Source: Limisphaerales bacterium (GTDB lineage Bacteria; Verrucomicrobiota; Verrucomicrobiia; Limisphaerales; UBA11358). Taken from it: DNA of 11,767 nt. The stretch spans positions 1 to 11,767 of the forward strand of contig DAIDJC010000079.1 of NCBI GenBank assembly GCA_027451565.1, given 5' to 3'. The notes beneath the pieces are model-generated. The model was not told the DNA's origin. It searched no databases and worked only from the letters and a program-made list of their open reading frames with translations. Shown piece by piece: positions 1 to 5,365 of this stretch. Position numbers and translations under genes: made by a program. Numbering within the stretch: the first letter of the stretch is position 1; the number at the start of each line of letters is the position of its first letter.

Positions 1-672
1 CCGGCTCACATGGGGGTTTTGGCCTGCGGTTGCCAGTTCGGACTCCTTGACGTTGCAGGCAAAGAGAGTGGGCTTGTCCGTGAGCAGGAAAAAGGCGCGG
101 GTCACGGCTTTTTCCTCTGGTGTGAGGGAAACGGTCAAGGCGGGTTTCCCCGAGTCCAAAACCGGCTCCAACCGGGCCAGCAACCCATCCTCAGCCACCG
201 CCGCCTTGTCTCCGCGCTTCACGTCCTTGGCCAGCTTTTCACGCCGTTTTTTAACCGTGTCCAGATCCGCCATCACCAACTCGGTGTTGATGATCTCAAT
301 ATCCCGCACCGGGTCCACGCTGCCGGTGACATGATGTATGTCCGCATCCTCAAAGCAACGGACAACCTGGACAATGGCATCCACCTCCCGGATGTGGGTT
401 AGAAACTTGTTGCCCAATCCCTCCCCTTGGGCCGCACCTTTGACCAATCCGGCAATGTCCACGAATTCAATGGCGGCGGGAATCACCACCTGGGTCCGGG
501 CAATGCCCCTCAAAACCTCCATGCGTTCGTCTGGCACGGTGACCATCCCCACATTGGGGTCAATGGTGCAGAACGGGTAATTGGCCGCCTCCGCCTTGCG
601 GGTGCGGGTGACGGCGTTGAACAGGGTTGATTTGCCCACATTGGGCAATCCTACAATTCCAGCTTTAAGCAT
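1..672 (-). CDS. ychF: Redox-regulated ATPase YchF (Obg/HAS family), 3' end outside window
   Basis: The 224 visible residues are the N-terminal part of YchF (OLA1), a cytosolic P-loop NTPase of the TRAFAC class that prefers ATP to GTP and binds ribosomes. The G1 loop GLPNVGKS is at residues 8-15, the G3 DIAG at 72-75 followed by the GLVKGAAQGEGLGN segment typical of YchF, and NVKE at 207-210 replaces the NKxD guanine-specificity motif, as expected for this ATP-preferring family. Residues about 130-200 form the helical insertion. Family members are about 365 residues, so roughly 140 residues, including the TGS domain, lie beyond position 1. The ATG at 670-672 is the natural start because the P-loop begins seven residues later. 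No Shine-Dalgarno is visible. The gene lies 67 bp downstream of the transporter gene on the same strand and could be its last operon member. Identification is very secure. Confidence 0.96.
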   Translation of the reverse strand, partial: MLKAGIVGLPNVGKSTLFNAVTRTRKAEAANYPFCTIDPNVGMVTVPDERMEVLRGIARTQVVIPAAIEFVDIAGLVKGAAQGEGLGNKFLTHIREVDAIVQVVRCFEDADIHHVTGSVDPVRDIEIINTELVMADLDTVKKRREKLAKDVKRGDKAAVAEDGLLARLEPVLDSGKPALTVSLTPEEKAVTRAFFLLTDKPTLFACNVKESELATAGQNPHVSR

Positions 673-739
673 AATGATAAATTCTAAAAACCGATTTTTT
701 GGCAGGTCATGAAAAAGGGCAATGCACCGGGCCGATTCA

Positions 740-1450
740 TCAGGCTTGATGGCTGGTGACATGCCAGATCACCCGAACCCCGCCGTACAAACCCGCCAGC
801 AGCAGGCAGAATCCCGACGCGTGTTGCATGCGCAAAAGGGTGCGCGGACTGAATCGCCCATGTCCCCGGGACACGCCCAGGCTGAGGATGAAAAACCAAA
901 GGGTGGTTCCACAGGCCACGCCGCCCACGCACGCAGCCTTGGAAGCCATCCGGTTCTCCACCCAGCTTCCTGTGGCCAGGTTTTCGCCATGCGACATCAA
1001 ATACGCAGCCATCACCACCCAGGTCAAAAGCACTCCCAAATTCCCCATCACCCGCACAAACCCGGTCATGAAGGCGGAATGCGGATGCAAACGCCGGTCC
1101 AAGCTTGCCTCCAAGCGGGCGGATGCCTGGTCCAAGCGGGTGGGAACACGGATGGACTGAGCCACCAGAAATTTTCCGCCAAGAAACATCAGGAAAATAA
1201 AACTGCCCACCTGAAGCGCAGCCCTGATCAGGGCCGTGTTCAGGAAAGTGGAAAAACTGGTGAAGGCAATACTGCAATAAACCACCTCCATCACCGCCGC
1301 ACCGAGTCCAATCAGGAAAGCCCATCCAAACCCCCTGCTTGCACCCTCGTTCAAGATGGTCAAGTTGATTGGCCCCACCGGGATGGAAGAAAAAACCAGG
1401 GCGCAAACAAAGCCGGCCATCCAGGAAATCAGGATAAAATGAGTTTGCAT
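740..1450 (-). CDS. LysE-family membrane transporter, substrate unknown
   Basis: A 236-residue, very hydrophobic protein with about six predicted membrane segments (roughly residues 5-24, 42-63, 72-98, 126-152, 171-193 and 209-231). The IPVGPINLTILNEGA stretch near residues 23-37 matches the conserved first-helix region of LysE/RhtB-type exporters, and length and topology fit that family (about 200-240 residues). Such proteins export amino acids or other small molecules across the inner membrane; nothing here shows the substrate. An arginine-rich cytoplasmic loop lies at about 100-125. I chose the ATG at 1448-1450: it lies 10 bp after the pssA stop, and a GGAGG sits 15 nt upstream inside the end of pssA. 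A longer reading would run into pssA. The position directly after psd-pssA suggests co-transcription with phospholipid genes. Family assignment is fairly secure; function is open. Confidence 0.82.
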   Translation of the reverse strand: MQTHFILISWMAGFVCALVFSSIPVGPINLTILNEGASRGFGWAFLIGLGAAVMEVVYCSIAFTSFSTFLNTALIRAALQVGSFIFLMFLGGKFLVAQSIRVPTRLDQASARLEASLDRRLHPHSAFMTGFVRVMGNLGVLLTWVVMAAYLMSHGENLATGSWVENRMASKAACVGGVACGTTLWFFILSLGVSRGHGRFSPRTLLRMQHASGFCLLLAGLYGGVRVIWHVTSHQA

Positions 1451-1460
1451 TGGCTGAGCT

Positions 1461-2309
1461 TCAGACCTCCGAATCGTCCTCATCTTCTTCAATTTCACGC
1501 CGCCAGGTGCGGGAAATGTGCGGGCGGATGAATCCGTACAAAAGGTAGGCGGTGAAAAACAGGGGCAGGACGTAGTAAATGATTTTATCCCTGAGAACGA
1601 GGAGGAAGCCCAGGAATAGGGCCCCAATGATCACCTTCAGGAAGGTGGTGGTGGACCGCAACCCCAGGGATTTGAAACTGGGATAGCGGACCTCGCTGAC
1701 CATCATTGCAGAAAGAAACACCAGGACCACCGGCAGCAGGTAAGCCCAATGCCCCAGGTTCTTTTCCTTTTCATTCAGCTTGATGATGAACAAGGTGAGG
1801 GAAGCCACCAACCCGGCGGCTGAGGGGATGGGAAAACCGAGGAAATCCTTGTCACCCCCGGGTCCATTCATGGCGGACAGGCAATTGAAACGGGCAAGGC
1901 GGAGCGCGCCGCAGATCAGGTAAATCGAGGCGACGAACCAGCCCAGTTCCTGGTATTCCCCTGAAAAAACATCGTGCAAAACCACGCGATGCACCAGGAA
2001 GGCGGGCGCCGCGCCGAATGAAATCAAATCCGCCAGTGAATCAAACTCACGTCCGAATGGGCTTTCATGGCCGCCCATGCGCGCCACGCGCCCGTCAAAA
2101 AGGTCAAAAATGCAGGCGAGCAAAATGAAGCCCAGGGCGATTTTAATCTGGCTGTAATCCCCCTCATCAATGTTGGCCTCCACAATTCGAGTCAACGCCA
2201 CGAACCCGCAGAAAAGGTTCCCGGCAGTCAGCAGATTCGGCAAAAAATAAATTTTGAGCCGCTGCCTTGTGTCCTCCGGAGGATTCGATTGTTTGGGCGC
2301 CTCAGCCAT
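1461..2309 (-). CDS. pssA: CDP-diacylglycerol--serine O-phosphatidyltransferase
   Basis: This 282-residue membrane enzyme makes phosphatidylserine from CDP-diacylglycerol and L-serine, releasing CMP. The complete CDP-alcohol phosphotransferase signature DGxxARx8Gx3Dx3D is present: D72, G73, A76, R77, G86, D90 and D94. These acidic residues bind the metal and CDP group. Further family marks are the ALRLARFN stretch near 135-142 and FLGFPIPSAAG at 157-167, which separate it from phosphatidylglycerophosphate synthases. Hydrophobic helices lie at about 22-41, 55-71, 97-114, 123-139, 161-178, 187-204 and 224-260, and the C-terminal tail is acidic (EEDEDD). The chosen ATG at 2307-2309 overlaps the last 8 bp of psd, giving an ATGGCTGA junction that suggests translational coupling. 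A start 14 codons further upstream inside psd is possible but less likely. With psd it forms the standard bacterial phosphatidylethanolamine pathway. Confidence 0.95.
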   Translation of the reverse strand: MAEAPKQSNPPEDTRQRLKIYFLPNLLTAGNLFCGFVALTRIVEANIDEGDYSQIKIALGFILLACIFDLFDGRVARMGGHESPFGREFDSLADLISFGAAPAFLVHRVVLHDVFSGEYQELGWFVASIYLICGALRLARFNCLSAMNGPGGDKDFLGFPIPSAAGLVASLTLFIIKLNEKEKNLGHWAYLLPVVLVFLSAMMVSEVRYPSFKSLGLRSTTTFLKVIIGALFLGFLLVLRDKIIYYVLPLFFTAYLLYGFIRPHISRTWRREIEEDEDDSEV

Positions 2310-3003
2310 GGTTTGCGGATAGTTCCGCCAGAACAGTGGTTCCCCCCACAACCTTGTCCCCTAGATGCACCTTCACCACACTGTCCAAGGGCAGGTACAA
2401 ATCCACGCGGGATCCAAACTGAATCAGGCCGATTCGTTCGCCGCGCATCACGGTATCATTCATGTTCACCCAGGGCACGATACGCCGCGCAATCAGTCCC
2501 GCAATCAACCGCACTCCCACCCGCGCCCTGCCGTTTTCCACCGTTTGGATTCCAATCAAAACGTTTTCATTGTATTGGGCGCAATCGGTGCGCATGGCAT
2601 TGAGGTATTGCCCCGGCGTGTGCCTGAAATACCCCACCACGCCGGTCACCGGAGAATTTTGTACGTGAACGTCAAACACGGACAAAAAAATCGAAATCCT
2701 GCGGCAGCGCCCCTCCATGAATTCATTTCCTTCGATGGTATCAATGGTATCCACCTTGCCATGGCCCGGGGAAACCACCAGGTTTGGGCCGGAAGGTGTC
2801 ATGGGATCGGGATCCCTGAAAAAATAAAAGGTGAACAGAGCAAACAAAAGCCAAAGCCCCGCCAACACCCCGGCCAGGTCATCCAGCACAAATGTGCCAA
2901 TGACTTTGCCTAAAAAGGCGGCCACCAACAGCAACCCCACTGCTGCCAGCGACATGCCGATCATTTTCAGCGCCGACCGGGCGGCTTTCCCGTTGTGTTT
3001 CAC
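2302..3003 (-). CDS. psd: Phosphatidylserine decarboxylase, short PSD-A type
   Basis: A 233-residue proenzyme that decarboxylates phosphatidylserine to phosphatidylethanolamine with a pyruvoyl cofactor. The self-cleavage site is FGSRVD: cleavage between G197 and S198 would leave a large beta chain and a small alpha chain beginning with the pyruvoyl group. The conserved SVFDVHVQNSPV block is at residues 108-119, with D111 and H113. Two hydrophobic helices (about 14-35 and 44-62) anchor the N-terminus, and the FFRDPDP segment follows, as in short Psd proteins of about 210-235 residues. One oddity: the usual PADG motif reads PGHG here, so H81 stands where most family members have the catalytic Asp. 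The start is a GTG at 3001-3003, since no in-frame ATG occurs before an upstream stop; ATG codons at residues 14 and 17 are alternatives. First gene of the minus-strand psd-pssA-lysE-ychF run. Confidence 0.93.
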   Translation of the reverse strand: MKHNGKAARSALKMIGMSLAAVGLLLVAAFLGKVIGTFVLDDLAGVLAGLWLLFALFTFYFFRDPDPMTPSGPNLVVSPGHGKVDTIDTIEGNEFMEGRCRRISIFLSVFDVHVQNSPVTGVVGYFRHTPGQYLNAMRTDCAQYNENVLIGIQTVENGRARVGVRLIAGLIARRIVPWVNMNDTVMRGERIGLIQFGSRVDLYLPLDSVVKVHLGDKVVGGTTVLAELSANHG

Positions 3004-3009
3004 CCGCCT

Positions 3010-3038
3010 AAAATAAATTGGTTGGGCACGACTTGCAA
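3010..3038 (-). promoter_or_regulatory. Candidate sigma70-like promoter for psd operon
   Basis: On the minus strand TTGCAA (3033-3038) and TATTTT (3010-3015) are separated by exactly 17 bp, each matching the -35 and -10 consensus at four of six positions. An AGGCGG lies between the -10 and the GTG start of psd. Transcription from this site would begin at or very near the GTG, so the mRNA would be almost leaderless unless translation starts at the internal ATG 13 codons later. It lies in the 169-bp divergent spacer shared with the DUF5069 gene. The match is only moderate. Confidence 0.35.
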
Positions 3039-3172
3039 TTCAGCATTTTGGGTCCATTTTCTAACCGTCGGTTGCGCCGGGCCCGTTGCCCCGGACTGTG
3101 CGTTTAAAAAGAACGTGAACCGAATCTGTAAAAACCAAAATTATCGTCAATCAATCGTCAAATAAATATCTT

Positions 3173-3616
3173 ATGCCACTGAATACCCCTGATCTGACCC
3201 AGTACCCGCCCCGCAGCCCCCGAGTCCGCCTGGGCGGTTATGCCATCCTGCCCCGCTGCCTCGATAAAGGCCGCGCAACCCTTGCCGGCAAACAGGGCGA
3301 ATACCACTACGCCTGCCCGCTCGACATGGGCTTTTTCGACTTTGTGGGCATTGATCCCGAGGCGATGAAAAAAGAATTGTCCAAAAGCGACACCGAAGTA
3401 CTGGCGTGGGTGCAGACTCACGCGCGTCATAAACGCACCCTCCCGGAAATCCTGGCGTGGACCGCCTATCAGGAAAACCGCGGGCCGGACAATCCTGATT
3501 CACGCGAATATTTCAACGAACTGCACAAGGCTGGCGCTCCCAAACGCACCGACATCAACTCATGGTTTGATGTTTTGGACATGGACGATTTCGTCTCCTT
3601 CGGCGGAAAAGCCTGA
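3173..3616 (+). CDS. DUF5069 family protein, function unknown
   Basis: A 147-residue soluble protein without signal peptide or membrane helix. It fits DUF5069, a family I recall mainly from Verrucomicrobiota, Planctomycetota and some other bacteria. Recognisable marks are the N-terminal DLTQYPPRSPRVRLGGYAIL stretch (residues 7-26), the DKGRATLAG segment, YHYACPLDMGFFDF (44-57), the SDTEVLAWV segment (about 71-79), and a C-terminal region rich in W, F and D (SWFDVLDMDDFVSF). The length is normal for the family. No catalytic motif can be named and no function is established. It is transcribed alone: upstream is the divergent psd operon 169 bp away, and downstream is a strong terminator 38 bp after the stop. 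The ATG at 3173 has an AT-rich upstream stretch and no clear Shine-Dalgarno. Two copies of ATCGTCAA lie at 3143-3160 just before it, of unknown meaning. Confidence 0.9.
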   Translation: MPLNTPDLTQYPPRSPRVRLGGYAILPRCLDKGRATLAGKQGEYHYACPLDMGFFDFVGIDPEAMKKELSKSDTEVLAWVQTHARHKRTLPEILAWTAYQENRGPDNPDSREYFNELHKAGAPKRTDINSWFDVLDMDDFVSFGGKA

Positions 3617-3626
3617 AAACTGTCCG

Positions 3627-3646
3627 TCCAAGGCCGGGACCTTGGA
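3627..3646 (+). other. Short stem-loop between DUF5069 stop and terminator
   Basis: TCCAAGG (3627-3633) and CCTTGGA (3640-3646) are perfectly complementary around a six-base loop CCGGGA. It lies 10 bp after the DUF5069 stop and immediately before the terminator hairpin. It could act as a 3'-end stabilising structure. Part of it, GGCCGGG at 3632-3638, repeats the left arm of the terminator. Whether it has any role is unknown. Confidence 0.3.
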
Positions 3647-3654
3647 ATTCTTCC

Positions 3655-3693
3655 GGCCGGGCGCGGGTTTCAAAACTCGTGCCCGGCCTTTTT
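3655..3693 (+). terminator. Strong rho-independent terminator after DUF5069 gene
   Basis: The left arm at 3655-3665 (GGCCGGGCGCG) pairs with 3678-3688 (CGTGCCCGGCC) over 11 bp with one G-U pair, around a 12-base loop, and is followed by TTTTT at 3689-3693. This is a textbook intrinsic terminator for plus-strand transcription. Its outer eight base pairs and T tract are identical to those of the terminator at 5114-5144. Confidence 0.9.
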
Positions 3694-3793
3694 ACCACAC
3701 GGCGTTGTGAAGTGCCCGCGATTCAGCACAACCGTGGCCCGGCCGGCCGGAGGTGTCTTCCAGCCTCATTCCAGCCCTGCCCTGGATCGGGCA

Positions 3794-3821
3794 TTGATAA
3801 AGTTTTTCACCCGGGTATTTT
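3794..3821 (+). promoter_or_regulatory. Candidate sigma70-like promoter for methyltransferase gene
   Basis: TTGATA at 3794-3799 (five of six consensus positions) and TATTTT at 3816-3821 (four of six) are separated by 16 bp. The expected start of transcription, about 3828, leaves a leader of roughly 19 nt before the ATG at 3847. The location, downstream of the DUF5069 terminator and just upstream of the gene, makes it plausible, but the spacer is one base short of ideal. Confidence 0.4.
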
Positions 3822-3846
3822 GCCTTTAGAATCCCGGGAAAAGCGA

Positions 3847-4608
3847 ATGACGACAAAAAAGACATTAAGCCCGCTGGTGGCGGCGGTGGTGGTTTATTCC
3901 GAACGATACGTTCTGGCGCCGGTTTACCTTTACTTGGCCTGGGTGGAATTCCATGCCCTTTCATCCATCATCCAACGGGATTGGCCCTACCTGCAAATCA
4001 TCCTACGGGAACCGCTCATCACCCGGGTGACCCTCCTGGAAGAGGCGGCGCGCCATTTTGTTTCCCTGCTGTTGAATTTCTCCACGGGCACCTTTTTGCT
4101 GCTGGGCCGCCGCGCCTCCTCGGCGCCACAAAACCTGAGGGATGTGCTGGTGCCGCTGGTCACGGTTCTTTTTGTGCTCGTTTACAATGTCATTCATTAT
4201 TTGCCGGCATCGCTCCAGAAAAGCCTGTTCCCTTCGCATTGGATAGCCCCGCTCATCGCCATCGGCCTGATGCTCGGCGTGATCGGCCCCGCGTTTTCCA
4301 TTTGGAGCCTTCTCCACCTGAGACGGTCGTTTGGCATTTTCGTTGTGGTCAGGAATGTCGTTCTCGCCGGCCCTTACCGGTGGGTACGGCATCCCATGTA
4401 TCTGGGGTATCTCTCCCTGCTGGCAGGGGTCGTTCTCATTAATGGCTCCATTGCGTTCCTCGTTCTGGTTTCCGTCCAGATTTTTCTCCTGTTGTGGCGC
4501 GCGCGCCTGGAGGAAAACCTGCTCAGCCAATACAGCCCGGAGTATCGCGACTATTGCAGGCATTCGGGTTTTATATTTCCGAAATTCCCATTGAAAACAT
4601 CGGCTTGA
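3847..4608 (+). CDS. Isoprenylcysteine/phospholipid methyltransferase-like membrane protein
   Basis: A 253-residue integral-membrane protein with the C-terminal signature of the ICMT/PEMT methyltransferase family: GPYRWVRHPMYLGYL at residues 175-189, with R181-H182-P183, then a hydrophobic hairpin, then RARLEENLLSQYSPEYRDYC at 218-237 with the paired acidic residues E222-E223. In this family these elements bind S-adenosylmethionine. Hydrophobic helices lie at about 22-42, 68-88, 100-119, 132-157 and 187-217. Bacterial members methylate diverse or unknown substrates (lipids, isoprenoids, small thiols), so no specific reaction can be named. The ATG at 3847 is preferred; an upstream in-frame ATG at 3679 falls inside the terminator arm and would add 56 residues without family character. 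A candidate promoter lies just upstream. Its 3' end is 25 bp before the LamG remnant, and it has no terminator of its own before 5114. Confidence 0.8.
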   Translation: MTTKKTLSPLVAAVVVYSERYVLAPVYLYLAWVEFHALSSIIQRDWPYLQIILREPLITRVTLLEEAARHFVSLLLNFSTGTFLLLGRRASSAPQNLRDVLVPLVTVLFVLVYNVIHYLPASLQKSLFPSHWIAPLIAIGLMLGVIGPAFSIWSLLHLRRSFGIFVVVRNVVLAGPYRWVRHPMYLGYLSLLAGVVLINGSIAFLVLVSVQIFLLLWRARLEENLLSQYSPEYRDYCRHSGFIFPKFPLKTSA

Positions 4609-4633
4609 ATGACCCAATCATGCCGGCGCATAA

Positions 4634-5086
4634 AAATGGTTTAGAACATGCACGCCAAGGTTTACAAGCAACTCCGTCAATGAGCCAACGCCCACTGTCA
4701 CCAGCGCCAAAAACACGGCCCTGTGGTCCTGCCTGCCTGACACGGATAACTGGCTGGCCCGCGATGAATGGCCTGACCCCATGTTTAGTGGTCAATATTG
4801 GGATTTCCGAATATGGAATGGAGCTTTGACAGAGAACCAGGTGGCCAACCTCTACAAGGCCGGCCCTTCTGTCGTGGCAGGTCCCCATCTTGACATCGTG
4901 CCCTCTGGCAATCAAATCACGCTCCAATGGCCTGCCAACGCCTCAACATTCATCCTGCAGTCCACCACCAACATCGCTGGCGGAACCTGGAACGCTGTCA
5001 CCACCACCCCCACCGTGGTTAACAGCGTCAATTATCTGACAATGCCGATGGCCGCATCCCAAACTTATTTCAGGCTGAAGCCTTAG
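4634..5086 (+). pseudogene. Remnant of LamG-domain surface protein, 5' end missing
   Basis: The frame is open from just after a TAA at 4631 to the TAG at 5084-5086 (about 150 codons), but the only ATG is deep inside, at 4781. Codons before that ATG already read as LamG sequence: LPDTDNWLARDEWPDPMFSG, then FRIWNGALTENQVANLYKAG. This is the terminal strand-and-helix region of a concanavalin-like LamG domain. It is followed by about 65 residues (ITLQW, FILQSTTNIAGGTWNAV, TYFRLKP) resembling the C-terminal beta-domain at the end of many large secreted verrucomicrobial proteins. Intact relatives have a signal peptide and hundreds of residues before this point; here nothing upstream continues the domain and the methyltransferase stop is 25 bp away. 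I read it as the surviving 3' end of a deleted or rearranged gene. A short expressed protein from 4781 is possible but would be half a domain without an export signal. Confidence 0.75.
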
Positions 5087-5113
5087 AGAGGATTGTCGGG
5101 AATGGTGGGAACG

Positions 5114-5144
5114 GGCCGGGCATGTTTTCATGCCCGGCCTTTTT
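5114..5144 (+). terminator. Strong rho-independent terminator after LamG remnant
   Basis: A perfect 11-bp stem, GGCCGGGCATG (5114-5124) and CATGCCCGGCC (5129-5139), with a TTTT loop is followed by TTTTT at 5140-5144. It ends plus-strand transcription 27 bp after the remnant's stop codon and would also serve the methyltransferase gene, separating it from hom. The outer eight base pairs and T tract equal those of the terminator at 3655-3693. Confidence 0.92.
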
Positions 5145-5365
5145 GTTCCTTTGAAAGAGAGGATAGCGCAGGCTGGACCCTTTTCGCGCTTCCCCCAAGA
5201 GAACGACCCAGAGCGACCATCAGGAAACACGGTTATCAATTAAGCGATCCCTCATTTTAACGAATCCAAGCCAGCGCGGCCCTTCGCCCTTTCGCCTTTG
5301 GCAAAACCTCCAGATTTGAATTGTCCGGGTTCGCAAATCACGGCAAGCTGGACGCTCTTTATTTT

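Noticed and set aside
722..1531. 269-codon open frame on the plus strand
   Set aside because: It lies opposite the LysE-type gene, its protein is low-complexity (rich in H, Q, P, G, K) without any family resemblance, and it is a shadow of the GC-rich coding strand.
1451..1627. N-terminal extension of the LysE-type transporter
   Set aside because: It would overlap the coding end of pssA by over 160 bp and adds residues without transporter character; the ATG at 1448-1450 fits the gene spacing.
3679..3846. N-terminal extension of the methyltransferase from an ATG-like start at 3679
   Set aside because: That start lies inside the right arm of the DUF5069 terminator and upstream of the candidate promoter; the added residues look non-coding.
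5321..5365. In-frame TTG extension of hom
   Set aside because: The extra 15 residues precede the Rossmann fold without resemblance to family N-termini, and the ATG at 5366 gives the normal length.
5145..5365. Amino-acid attenuator or leader peptide before hom
   Set aside because: I found no short frame rich in Thr, Ile or Met codons and no mutually exclusive hairpins ending in a T tract in this spacer.
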